From NCBI GenBank assembly GCA_021613535.1, contig CP075494.1, positions 14,942,001 to 15,006,000 of the forward strand: a stretch of DNA of 64,000 nucleotides, in the 5' to 3' direction. The stretch's first letter is position 1. Each line of letters opens with the position of its first letter. Shown one piece after another: positions 1 through 10,760 of this stretch. The notes under the pieces are model-generated. The model was given only the letters and a program-made list of their open reading frames with translations, was not told the DNA's origin and made no database searches. The stretch is from Adineta vaga (taxonomy: Eukaryota; Rotifera). The position numbers and the translations under genes are program-made.

Positions 1-729
1 TTATCGCCTTATTCTTGAATTTAAGTCGAAGTTTTGAGTTCGATTTGGGATATATCCAGTAGTTTGCTTCTGTCATTTATTTTTTATACTCATCACATGA
101 ATTGTATCACCTATTATTCATTCCATATCTTGCTATCGACAGACAGGACAATGACATTTGTTTGAATCAAATTTTATACCAGTTGATAAAGAAACCACAG
201 AAATTTTTGTATATCAAAGAGAATTATATTAATTATCAGCAATCGTTACATCGTAATAATAGATATCATCTTAATGAAAAGACTTTCTCAACAAGATTTT
301 GATGTTATTTACAAGTGTCACTATCAAGATCACTATATACTTTCCAGTAGGAATAAAGTAAAAAAGTGATTGCAGATTTCCGACATAAGACTTAATCATG
401 ACTGAAATAAAATTAACATCTTTTTGTCTAAATTTACTGGAAATTATTTTCAGAAACTGTTTTGTGCCGTAATAGACAAATGCGTCGATGATCAGTTTCA
501 TCAAGTATTCTTATTTCACTACTAACATTTTCTATAGAAGAAAATGAAAAAAAAATCTCTTACTCCTTTGTTTGTGGCGCTATTATCCTACTTGATTCAA
601 TCGAACCAATCGAGTTTCTGAATGTATCCCTTTTATCATAAACGTATCAATTGTTTCCCATTTTCTTTTTCTCTTCGTCTATCTTAAATTTAAATTAATT
701 TCCAACATTCATACGTGTTCAGATTAATA
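1..729. other. intergenic, no gene recognised
   Basis: AT-rich sequence with only short open frames on either strand, none with recognisable domain content or convincing splice joins. The last part should hold the 5' untranslated region of the cornichon gene; a pyrimidine-AG acceptor lies at about 719-721, shortly before its ATG. Confidence 0.5.
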
Positions 730-1219
730 ATGGCATTTACATTCGTAGCATTTGCTTATATTGTAGCACTTATACTAACAGCATTGCTTATCTTTTTCGC
801 AATTTGGCATGTAAGACTTAATTTAGTTTTTGTTTTTTCTCACTCTTGATTTTATCTTTTCATAGATTATTGCCTTTGATGAATTAAAAAATGATCATAA
901 AAATCCTATTGAACAATGTAATGCATTAAATCCACTTGTTTTACCTGAATATATCATACATATTTTTATCAATATTCTTTTTCTTCTTGGTGGTCAATGG
1001 TTAACATTAGTTTTCAATGCACCATTAATTGCTTATCATATCAATAAATTTCGTACACGTTCAATGAAAAGTGGATTTGGTATTTATGATCCAACGACGA
1101 TAATGAATGCTCATATATTGAGTTTAGCACAACGTGAAGGATGGATCAAACTTGGTTTCTATATGATTACATTCTTCTATTATCTCTATTCTATGATTGC
1201 TGAACTTATTCGGGAATAA
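730..1219 (+). CDS. CNIH: cornichon family ER cargo receptor
   Basis: Two exons (730-810 and 866-1219) joined across a 55-bp GT-AG intron give 144 residues, the usual cornichon length. The protein begins MAFTFVAFAY with a first hydrophobic segment (residues about 5-26), followed by the family signature IIAFDELKNDHKNPIEQCN, then NPLVLPEYIIH and further hydrophobic segments, ending in the C-terminal YYLYSMIAELIRE. Family knowledge: cornichons are small ER membrane proteins that help load transmembrane cargo into COPII vesicles, and some animal members are AMPA-receptor auxiliary subunits. The start is the only ATG in frame before the first membrane segment. It is co-oriented with the downstream DED gene, 342 bp away. 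CNIH1/4 versus CNIH2/3 was not resolved. Confidence 0.93.
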
Positions 1220-1551
1220 ATCAAAGGAATCGTTTTCTCACTTTCGTTATTTTTTTGTTTCAATTGTGATATTTCTTTCTTTTTGTTATTTGTTTAAGAT
1301 CATGAACGATCAAATCATATAAAATGATTCATTCGTGTATGTTAATTGAATAGATTGATAAAAAATTTGTTGGTACTAATAACGAATTGGACATATTCTG
1401 AAAAATTGAAGAAAAAAAATAAAAAGGTCCAGAGAAGTATTTTCCTTTTTCTACGATCAAGGAAGGTAATATTCGTTTCACATTCAAAATATCTGTACAC
1501 AAGACAAATCAGATGCTTTCAATGAATAAACACGAAACGATTCCTCAGATT

Positions 1552-1561
1552 TTCTTTTTAG
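1552..1561 (+). promoter_or_regulatory. candidate trans-splice acceptor of the DED-only gene
   Basis: A T-rich tract ending in TTTTTAG abuts the ATG at 1562 with no recognisable upstream coding exon. Read as a spliced-leader addition site by inference; an ordinary 5' untranslated intron would look the same. Confidence 0.4.
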
Positions 1562-1885
1562 ATGGATGCAACTGATCAACGATTTCGTACTCTTCTTATC
1601 AATGTTGGTAATAGATTATCGATGAAAGATCGACAATCTCTTGGTTTTATTCTTGGTGGTGATGTACCACGTCAAGATCTTGATACGATTGCTCGCGATA
1701 GTCATGCATCGATGAATATTATTTGGGACGCCTTAATTCAACGAGATAAAATTAATTTTCATAATGTTGATTATCTCATACGTTGTTTCGAAAGTATTGG
1801 TCGTATGGATATAGTTCGATTATTAAAAGAATATTTACAAGAACCTGCTGAACCAACAGCTCTATTCAGACAATTCAATCCATAA
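1562..1885 (+). CDS. stand-alone death-effector-domain-like protein
   Basis: Single open frame of 107 residues. Residues about 5-92 match the pattern of a death effector domain: an FRTLLINVGNRLS helix, then DRQSLGFILGGDVPR, then the late helices FESIGRMDIVRLLKEYL, where RMDI resembles the RxDL charge motif of DEDs such as FADD. It is clearly homologous to the N-termini of the two helicase genes downstream (shared FR-L, LS-x2-R and D-[IV]-PR positions). There is no other domain, so a DED-only adaptor or regulator is inferred. It ends 147 bp before the next ATG, on the same strand. I looked for a donor near its end that would join it in frame to the next DED and found none, so it is called as a separate gene. 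It could be a fragment left by domain duplication. Confidence 0.65.
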   Translation: MDATDQRFRTLLINVGNRLSMKDRQSLGFILGGDVPRQDLDTIARDSHASMNIIWDALIQRDKINFHNVDYLIRCFESIGRMDIVRLLKEYLQEPAEPTALFRQFNP

Positions 1886-2032
1886 AATTTTCTCAACTCT
1901 TTTGAGACTTTTCTGATTTCATTTTGCTTCTTTATTAGTAAACAAAAAATTGATGTAGTTTTAATTTGTTTTTTTTTCTCAATCTTTTTTATATTAATCT
2001 ACGTAGTTACGATAACATTTTAGATTGAACGA

Positions 2033-5000
2033 ATGCCATCGGATCGTGGTTTTCGTAGTTTATTACTCGAAATTGAAGATGAATTGTCCGATTCAGAACG
2101 CAAAAGATTTGTATTTCTACTTAGTAATGATATTCCACGAAAAATAAGAGATGGACCACTCGTTGATGTTTTTACAGTATTAATCGATCGTGGACATATA
2201 TCAGAAACAGATTGTAGTTACCTGTTGAATATATTCGAAGATATGAAATTATTAGCAGTAGCATACAAAATAGCTCAATTTCAATCTCGTAAATGATTCT
2301 TTTCTATTAATGAAATCTTATTTGTTTTTTTATTTCAAAAGAAAATTCTACTGCTCCTCTTACACAACCAATTTTGGAAAATTTTCAACGAATAGAAAAT
2401 ATTTCATTACCAGAAGATAATAATTCATTAGCTTTGGAAGTTATCAATGATTTTTTTAATAACACTGATTCAATGTTATTAATACCTGGTAAGAAAACAA
2501 AAGCAATTCTATAATATAAAAAAAAGGTTATATTATTGTTATAGATTCAGAGTCAAATAGTCCTACAGATACACCAATTCTTAATGAACCTTCACCGGAG
2601 ATTATTTCTTTATCAGTTGAGAATATTGATTTGAATACATTTGAACGTGAGACATGGTCAGATGAATTTTTGCAGAAGATCAACGTTAGTAATATTCGAC
2701 CGTATGAATATCAACGTGAATTGGTACAGAGTGCAATTCAAGCAAGAAATACTATCATATGTCTTCGAACGGGTGGTAAAAAAACATTTGTTGCTGGTAA
2801 TATATCATTTTCTCTGTATTCAAACAGATGAATTGAAGTCTTTTTTAGGTTTATTATTAAAATATTACCTAATTAAAAACAAGACATCTAAGAATGAAAA
2901 GAAATTCTTGGCATTTTTTATTGTACCACATCGTGCTATGTTAAAACAACAGATGCACAAATTAAAACAAATTGGAAATCTTCGAGTTGCTGTCTGTGAT
3001 GAGACAAATGAAGCTATACAATATGTTCATACTTCTGATGTTATTGTTTGTACACCCCGAAAACTTCTCTAGTATAATCTTTCTTTATTAATTTATTTGC
3101 AAAAGAAAAGTTTTTATTTTGCAGTTGTTTACGATTCAGAACAATCTTTTTAACCAATATTGATGTACTCTGTTTTGATGAGTGTGATGATAATGTCATA
3201 CGTAATCAATATATCGAAATTATGCAATATCTTTTATGTAAAAATATTGATCAGATTCCATCAGTTGAATCTTCACCGATTATCATTGGATTAACAGCGA
3301 TTGGTAAGATCTTTGTAGTGTATCTTAAACGATAAGTCGTCATCTTTTTGAATTGTAGGTGTTCGTCATATGAATTCATCGCAAATCATTCAAAATCTGG
3401 CAAATCTCTGTGCAACATTTAATTGTTTGACTATAACTACTGTTTCCAAGAAGGAAAATGAAGAAGAACTTGAACGATGTGTAACTCGTATATCTGAAGA
3501 TGAAATTATTTGTGTTGAAAAACAGAAAGAATATGAAGCATTGAAATTATCGATTGAAAAAGATCTGAAAGATTTAATTTTACAATTATTTATTAATAAA
3601 AATACAAATCCTTTGCAAATTTTTCCCGAAAAAGATATGAATACGAATGGTTATGAACAAAATCTTATATTAATCAAAGAATCAGAACAAAAAAAGCAAC
3701 ATTTTCCAGCTGTACTTTTATTAGATTATAGTCTTGTGATATATCGTCATTTACAAGCATTGATGATCTTAACACCACAAATGGTTCTCTCGGATTTGAA
3801 AGATCAATTTGAAACGATATATAAAAGTCGAGAACATCCAACACAAATTGATACGTCGATTTATGATAAATGTCACAGTGTATTTAAGAAGAAATTAGCA
3901 GAAATTCAAGAATCAGAACAGATTTTAAAGAGTCCAAAATTGGAGAAGCTTGTGGAATTATTGAAATCACATGCAGAAAAGCCAAATAGTCGAGGTAATT
4001 ATTATACATTTAATCCAATGCTTTGTTGAGAAGATTAATTTATCATCATTACAGTATTGATCTTGGTGGAACGAACATTTTATACGAAGAAAATTTGTGA
4101 TTTTTTACAAAATCATTCTGATTTAAAAGTTTGTTTATCCTTCATATTCTTTTCTCATATTATTCTATCATAAATATAGAATATCATCAAACCATGTTGT
4201 CTTGTTGGTCATACTGGTTCCATTGCTCGACAAGTGAACAGAAATCAATCAACAACACTCGAAGGATTTCAAACTGGTTTGTTTGTTCAACTATTTATAG
4301 TAAAGAATCTTTTCAGATCATTTTTAGGTGTTTATAATGTCATGATTGCGACTGATGTTATACAAGCAGGATTAAATATTCCTCAATGTTCATTAGTAGT
4401 TCGATATGATGTATGTGAATTTGTAGACAAAAGAATTTCATTGATATAACGAATCATTTTTTTTTTGTAGTTTGTTCCAGATAATCTTGGAACTGTTCAA
4501 GCACGTATTCGCGCACGTGCAGTAGATTGTCGTTACTGTCTTATTACTACTAAAGGTAATAGACTTCTTCGATCATCTATACGAGAAGAGTGATATGTTG
4601 TTTAGATTCTGCAAATTATAACAAAGAAAAAGATAGTCGTCAATATGAACGTGATTTAAGTGAAGTTCTTGAAACATGGAAAGGAATTTCACTGGATGAA
4701 TTTCAACATCGAGTTCAAAAAGTTCAAGTAAATCTTCTTGTTTTTCTCTACATTTGATTACAATGAATTTCTTCGTAGGAATCTCTAGTCTCCGAATGGA
4801 ATAATAATTTACAAAGAATCGCAATGTTACAAAAAAGTAGTACGAAAACAACTGAACTAACAGGTGATGTTCTATGTGGAGCTTGTGATTTTGTTCTTGG
4901 ACCACTTTCACAACTTCGTCGACATGGAGATGCTTATTTTCTCAACAATCGTGATTTCTATAATTGTGTTGAAGAGAAATTATTTGCTAAACCAGAAGTA

Positions 5001-5365
5001 TATACGAAAAGTACAACTACTGGTAATTCGTTTCTTATTGCTACGATCTTTTACTGAATTATTTATTGTTTATATTTTGTAAAGGTAAAGCTCATTGCGG
5101 AAGTAAAAAATGTCGAGTTAAACTTGGTAATATTCAAATCTTACGTGATTATCCTGAATTAAGTCCAGTTTATCCATTGAAATGTGAAGCAATAAAAATA
5201 AAATATATCGAAAAGACTAGTGGAAAGGAAGAGATTATTATGAAGAAGAAATGGTCAAAAATGCCGTTTAATATTCCACATCTTATTGAAGAATCATCTC
5301 CACACGATGATGACAATACTGACATTTTTTATGATGCTTGTGATATTTTTCCCAGTGACGTATAG
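2033..5365 (+). CDS. DED-containing RIG-I-like helicase, paralogue A (altered catalytic motifs)
   Basis: Thirteen exons (2033-2288, 2342-2488, 2545-2796, 2849-3071, 3125-3303, 3359-3994, 4055-4128, 4180-4276, 4328-4410, 4471-4555, 4606-4727, 4779-5022, 5085-5365) join in phase into 892 codons without a stop. Order: DED-like domain (residues 1-85), linker, SF2 helicase (about 170-690), RIG-I-type C-terminal domain (about 735-870). The C-terminal domain keeps the two cysteine pairs CGAC and CGSKKC, with the same C-x2-C / C-x4-C spacing as the zinc site of vertebrate RIG-I, and a later KWSK. Motifs that normally bind ATP or RNA are changed: Walker A reads RTGGKKT where paralogue B has RTGSGKT, motif II is DECD, motif III is TAI, and motif VI is QARIRARA instead of QSRGRARA. 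Family role: cytosolic sensing of viral double-stranded RNA. A catalytically weak sensor or regulatory pseudo-helicase is inferred. The intact frame argues against simple decay. Confidence 0.8.
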
Positions 5366-5753
5366 CGACAAAAGCACTTGTTTTTTTTTTCATTTGTTAT
5401 CTTAACTCAACTGACAATTTTGTTTCATTCTCTCAATTGGTAGTTGCAATGTTTTTAGGATTTGTGGTATTTACAGTAGATGTATGAAACTATTTTTATA
5501 AAGTGTTTTTTTATGTAAAGATCATCGAATTATTATGTTTAATTATTAATCGAATAAATCATCTATTTGATGTTTAATATTTCATCTAGACAGAAGACGA
5601 TTGTTAATTAATGGAGATATGAATGTTACACTTTTACTTCTTGTCTAGATTTAGTCGTATAGAAAATATTTAAGAGATATAAGATGTTTTTTGTCCGAAT
5701 AAGTGTATTTGATTAATTTTGCTTTGTATATTTTAGATTGAGTTAATTGATAT

Positions 5754-8731
5754 ATGAGTGAAGATTTCGATTTTCGTGTCGTTCTAGTCAAGATTCAAAA
5801 CTCATTGTCAATTGAAGATCGTAGAAAGTTACATTTCCTGTTTGGTGAAGACATTCCACGTGTTTTACAGGAAGAAACTTCAATAGGAAGTGCTCTTGAT
5901 GTATTACAAAAACTCTTCGATAGCTTGAAGATTTCTTCAAAAAACGTTGCTTATCTAGTTCGTGCATTAGAAGCGATACAAAGACATGACTGTGCTCAAC
6001 GTTTATTAGGTACAATGCGATTATAAACTTAATATAAACTAACTAAGACATCGTTCTTTTAGACTATGACAAACTTGTACCCAAAGAGATTCGACAATTT
6101 ACACCTTTAGAAGAAGAACAGAATTCAATTAGAACAATTGTTACATCGCGATTACCGACTGAAGAGGAAGTACTGCAAGATTTAGAAGATGTTGATACAA
6201 TCTGTCTTCCAGGTAGAATTCGTATTCTTTACTAATTTTGTTCGATATTTATCTCTTTCTAGCTGAGGCAAAAAGTACTCCATCGATTCGTTTTGCTCCA
6301 CCTGAACCAGATCCAATGGATTTTGCAAGTATTGATTTACGACCATTTGAAGATTCTTCATATGAATGGACTACCGATTATTCGCAAACTCTTGGTTTAA
6401 ATGAACATCCTCGAAATTATCAAATCGAAATCATACGAGATGCAATTCGTCATAAACAAACTATTGTCTGTCTTCGAACTGGTTCGGGCAAAACATTCAT
6501 TGCATCTGTTTTAATCAAATATTATTTCATTAAAAAACAAAAAGAACAACCAAATTCAACGTTTTTAGCTTTATTCTTCGTACCACGTAAAGCTATTCGA
6601 TTACAACAAGCAAAAGCTGTTTCCGAGATTGGAAATCTACGAGTTCAATTATGTGACGATGATCAAACAATTGATCAATTAATGCAAACCAATCATGTTA
6701 TTGTTGCAACACCACAAAAATTCGTTAATTGTTTAAATAAAGAAACTATGCGTTTATCACAATTGGATATGATCATTTTTGATGAATGTCATAACACATC
6801 CGGTGGAAATCCGTATTGTGAAATAATGAAATATTATTTATGTCCATTAAGAAAACAGAATACATCAGAAAGACCATTGATTATTGGTTTAACCGCAACA
6901 GTTAGTGCGAAAGATGCAGTTGAAAAGAAGGAAACAATTGAAAAAAATTTAGTTACCATATGTAGTAAATTGGCATGTCGAACGATTTCGACTGTTTGTG
7001 ATCAAAAAAATATTGACGAGATTAATGCAAAGATCAGTCGACCGAGCAATGATCAATTTGAATTTGTAAAAGAAGTTATATACAATTCCTATTTTGAAGA
7101 ATATTCGAAAATGTTTAAAGATCTTATTGAACAAATCAAACAGCATTTAGATGGTCGAGAATTATTAGATGAACAAGAAATAGGTTCATCTAGTTTTATT
7201 GGACAATTAATTTTATTAAAACGAACGTTTGAAACAAAAGATGACATTAATAATATTATTATCTGCGATTATTTATTATTATTAACAAAGAAATATTCAG
7301 CACTCAAAGATTTACCATTTGATATGGTAATTAAACATGTAATGCTTAAAATTGATGAATATCATCAAGGATATCAACGACCCGTTCCAATGGATAATAT
7401 ACTCTATGAACGATGTGGAACAGAATTGAATATGATTTTAGAAAAGTATGCAGAACATGCTGCAACAAATCCCAAATTAGATTGTTTAGTTGAACTTTTA
7501 AAACGACATGCTTCTCAGTCTACCAAAGGTACATCACTTTTTTGGTAATAATGTGTCTTTCTACAATTAATTATAGGACTTATTTTGGTTAAAACAACAT
7601 TTTATGCAAAAACTATCTATGACTACTTATCTAATCATCCTGAATTAATAGTAAATAGATATTGATGTATTTAATGAGTTTATAAATGAAGATTATTTTT
7701 CAGAATTTTGTTAAACCAGCATGGATTGTCGGGCAAAATAGTGCAGATCATGCATTGACAATACACGATCAAGAAACGAAATTAAAAGAATTTTGTGGAG
7801 GTTCGTTTTCATTTATTTCTCTTCTTATTTATCTATTGATTTGTAGTTGAACGTAATGTACTAATTGCTACGGGTAAATGATACATTATCTGTGATTATT
7901 TCGAATCGACAACGAGATTTCTTTAGATATTGTTCAGGAAGGGTTAAATATACCGACATGTTCGTATGTCATTCGATATGAATTTGTTTCGGATGAGATT
8001 GGAACGATTCAATCACGTGGACGAGCACGTGCAAAGAATAGTTCATATTATCTCATCACTGAACACGATTCTATCAATCATCATCGAGAAAAAAACAATA
8101 AGATTCGTGAAGATAATATGGAAGCAGCTATAGCAGCATGGCCAAATCTTAACAAAGATCAATTTCATCATGATGTTGAAAGTCATACTGTAAGTAATAT
8201 GTTCTAATAGAAGACAACCTAATCGATTTGCTTTTGTAGAAGACATTGATCAAAGGATGGGAAGACGCTTTACGAAGTGAAGAACAACAGAGAAATATAT
8301 TGAGATCAGTTGGTAAAAAAGAAGGTTCCATACACTGTCGACGATGTGGTAGACTTTTAGGTCAACTCGCATGGTTGAAGAAACGGAATACGACGTATTT
8401 TATTAATAATCCAGAATTTTTTACGACGAATGATTGTAGACTTGATAAAACATTCACAAGTTTTCAAGAAAATTTAGTGATGGGTAAATATTTCTCTTCA
8501 TGTTGATTATGATTCATCTTTGTTTGAAAAATTCTAGGAGATGTGAAATGTACTTGTGGTAATTCACTTGGTGGTTGTCTGAAATTTATGGATCGTTCAG
8601 AATTAGGTCCACTATGTGCATTAAAATGTAAACAAATCAAGTTTAAAATTAATGATCAACCAGCTATGATCGAATTTGGACAATGGAGCAAAAACGATCG
8701 TTTCGATGTCGAAGAACTTCAAGAAATTTAA
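5754..8731 (+). CDS. DED-containing RIG-I-like helicase, paralogue B (intact helicase motifs)
   Basis: Nine exons (5754-6009, 6063-6212, 6263-7528, 7577-7650, 7704-7800, 7847-7873, 7927-8189, 8240-8483, 8538-8731) join in phase into 856 residues. An N-terminal DED (residues 1-85; FRVVLVKIQNSLS, FLFGEDIPR, ALEAIQRHD) replaces the tandem CARDs of vertebrate RIG-I/MDA5. The helicase has Walker A CLRTGSGKTF (about 206), motif Ia FFVPRKA, DECH (about 308), LTATVS, IATDIVQEGLNIP (about 620) and QSRGRARA (about 652). The C-terminal domain has CRRC (about 743), but the second cysteine pair is CTC followed six residues later by another Cys, unlike the C-x4-C of RIG-I and paralogue A. Exon 3 is one 1266-bp block where A has introns. 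Family knowledge: ATP-dependent RNA sensors acting through homotypic death-fold contacts. Signalling through a DED partner, possibly the adjacent DED-only protein, is inference. Confidence 0.88.
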
Positions 8732-8840
8732 ATTAGTTTTGAGTTTATTTTAATAACTTTTTTTACGACAAAAAAATGAGTTATTTTTCTATTCTTAATC
8801 TTTTTTCCATGACATCCAGAAAATCGACATGAAAAATTTG

Positions 8841-8910
8841 TAAGAGACAGTCCACGAGAATATCGAGCATTCGCCAACATGACCATACTCTCACATTTTT
8901 TACTCCCCTT
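8841..8910 (+). repeat. left terminal inverted repeat
   Basis: Pairs with 10428-10487. The core at 8876-8903 is 28 of 28 identical to the reverse complement of 10433-10460; the outer 35 bp is diverged, with a gap. Confidence 0.75.
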
Positions 8911-9115
8911 TTTTTCGATTGCATGTTAAAGAGCATCATCACAAACTACTAAATCCAAATTTTTAGCTCATTTGAGCTTATACTCGAAGAGTTATGAGGT
9001 ACACACTGAACACATACTCATGAAAAACTCGAAATTTTCATGTTTTTAATAGGTATTTAGTTTTTTAAATTTTTCTTCGCTATATTCTGATCCAATATAC
9101 AAAAATCATATACCA

Positions 9116-9144
9116 TTTTGTAGAGCAGGTTTTGCTCTACAAAA
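9116..9144. repeat. 12-bp stem hairpin
   Basis: Positions 9116-9127 are the exact reverse complement of 9133-9144, with a 5-nt loop. It lies inside the inverted-repeat element, just before the telomere-like block. It could be an element-internal structure; no function can be read from sequence. Confidence 0.6.
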
Positions 9145-9189
9145 CTCCCTGTATGACTTCTCTCCAAACCTTAAAAGTATAGTAGTTTT

Positions 9190-9324
9190 AGGGTGTGGGT
9201 GTGGGTGTGGGTGGGTGAAGGTGATGTTTGTGTGTGGACGCGTGAGTATGTGGGTGTGAGTGGATGTGGGTGAGGATGAGAGGATGTGTATAAGAGAAAA
9301 CACCCACATTCACACACACACCCT
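9190..9324. repeat. telomere-like G-rich foldback block
   Basis: The left side (9190-9217) contains three tandem TGTGGG units, the telomere unit described for bdelloid rotifers. More scattered GTGGGTG motifs run to about 9285, and the right side (9301-9324) is C-rich with inverted sense, ending CACACCCT. A related AGGGTGTG...CACCCT arrangement recurs at 51643-51715 and 55245-55298. Confidence 0.55.
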
Positions 9325-9434
9325 TGTTATTCTTCAACCTCAATTTTATCAGGTAAGAATAAATGACTTGAAATTATCAATATCATTTTCATTTTTTTTT
9401 ATAGATTTGTTCAAGTTTATTTGTTTCAGATGAA

Positions 9435-10375
9435 TTGAGAAGAAGTTTAACATCTGGACTTGTTTCTGATCTCTCTTCTTATTCACAAAGAGATTATCGT
9501 CGTTTTCTTCTGGCTCATTTACAATTTCTTCAAGGACTTTGTGAAATTTCAATTGAATTGATTAGTAATTTTGTTAATCAATTTCATTCTTCGTTATTCA
9601 TTACAACTCAACTTTTATCTCAAATGAATTTTCGTCAACGTCTTAATTCTACAATTGAACAAAGTAAATCAAATCCTCAACAAATCTTTTATTCTCTTCT
9701 TCTGTTAATTCGTAAAATCAATCACAGAAATGGTTTAATATCTACTTATGGAACAAATTATGAATATATTATTTCATGGGATGAATTACATAAAGTTTAT
9801 GTCCCTAGGCAACCCATAATTTATGAAAATTGTTCTTGTGATTTAAACTTAAATTGTACAAGTCAAGCAAATTTTTTGTAAACAGTTCTTTAGAAAAACT
9901 TTCAATTGAAAGATTAAAAATCGGATGTACACCAAGTGAATCATTTCTTTCTTCAACTCTTCAATATTTTTATAATCAATCTTTATTGAAGTGAACTTTA
10001 AATGAACTTGTAAATAATTTCTTTACTGAACAATGAAAAATAACAATTAATTATTTATCTTATTTTGAACATTGTAAACCATCTCATTGTTCTTATACAT
10101 ATATTCAAAATTTTGATGTACTTTATATATTAACTCTTCTTCTTGCTCTTCAAGGTGGTTTAAGTATTATTCTCAAATGGATTTCTCTTAATTTAATACA
10201 AATTATTAATAAAATTTATCGTTATCGAAAAAGACAAACAAATATTGTTCAATCAACTTCGTCGAATCAGATGACATTCATTGCACTATGCTATTACAAC
10301 TGTCAATAATCCTGTTGTAAATTCAGAACCAATTCGAAAAAATATATTTTGGAAATTGTCATCATATTTATATTA
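9435..10375 (+). pseudogene. decayed membrane-protein-like gene inside the inverted-repeat element
   Basis: An open stretch (about 9345-9881) encodes a helical region and then a Cys-rich piece (YENCSCDLNLNCTSQANF). After frame breaks, homologous-looking coding sequence continues: HCKPSHCSYTYIQNF in the region of 10070-10110, then a likely membrane segment LYILTLLLALQGGLSIILKW at about 10120-10185 and a basic tail. In the stretch between them, two in-frame TGA codons sit where TGG would fit. This resembles large multicopy Cys-rich membrane protein families I associate with bdelloid genomes, but I cannot name one. No complete frame remains. Confidence 0.5.
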
Positions 10376-10427
10376 TTGATATTTGTTATAATATCTCTCG
10401 TTTTGTTTTCGATCTATTTATAAAAAA

Positions 10428-10487
10428 GCGGGGTAAAAAATGTGAGAGTATGGTCATGTTTGAGTGACTCATGAACTGTCTCGTAAA
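10428..10487 (-). repeat. right terminal inverted repeat
   Basis: Inverted copy of 8841-8910; see that entry. The run 10433-10460 is the perfectly matching part. Confidence 0.75.
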
Positions 10488-10603
10488 ACTTATTCTTATA
10501 AATTTTATTTATTATAATTATATACAACAGTTTTTTTTTTGAATCCATCGAAAAACAATCATGAATGATCTTCGAGTAGCAAGTTTACAATTTTACATTT
10601 GAA

Positions 10604-10760
10604 AGATAATGCTATATATCAAGATTTATCTTGGTTATTTATTTGTGTAGAAAAAAAAGAAGATAAGAATCAACAGACTATGTCTGAAAATGAGCTAATG
10701 CTTTTACCATCAATGATCCGGATGGAACAAGACCTAGAATATATGAATATTAGTATTTAA
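10604..10760 (+). other. short open frame, possible remnant exon
   Basis: A plus-strand open stretch (DNAIYQDLSWLFICV..., ending ...LEYMNISI) runs to a stop at 10760 and overlaps the 3' end of the opposite-strand UBXN1-like gene by 11 bp. No ATG-led gene could be assembled around it; it may be a relic. Confidence 0.15.

Larger units (their letters stand above)
8841..10487. mobile_element. 1.65-kb element bounded by terminal inverted repeats
   Basis: The two ends are inverted copies: a perfect 28-bp match (8876-8903 against the reverse complement of 10433-10460) plus an outer GAGACAGT block (8844-8851 against 10475-10482). The interior holds a hairpin, telomere-like repeats and a decayed open frame, but no recognisable transposase. 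It looks like a non-autonomous DNA element or a captured segment between two element ends. The exact outer limits and any target-site duplication could not be fixed by eye. Confidence 0.6.

Noticed and set aside
1562-2296. DED-only gene and the next DED as one tandem-DED exon pair
   Set aside because: The acceptor at 2022-2023 would be in frame, but no suitable in-phase GT donor lies near the end of the first open frame without cutting into the domain.
9116-9144. Helitron 3' end hairpin
   Set aside because: The stem is good, but no CTRR terminus at the expected distance and no partner 5' end were seen.
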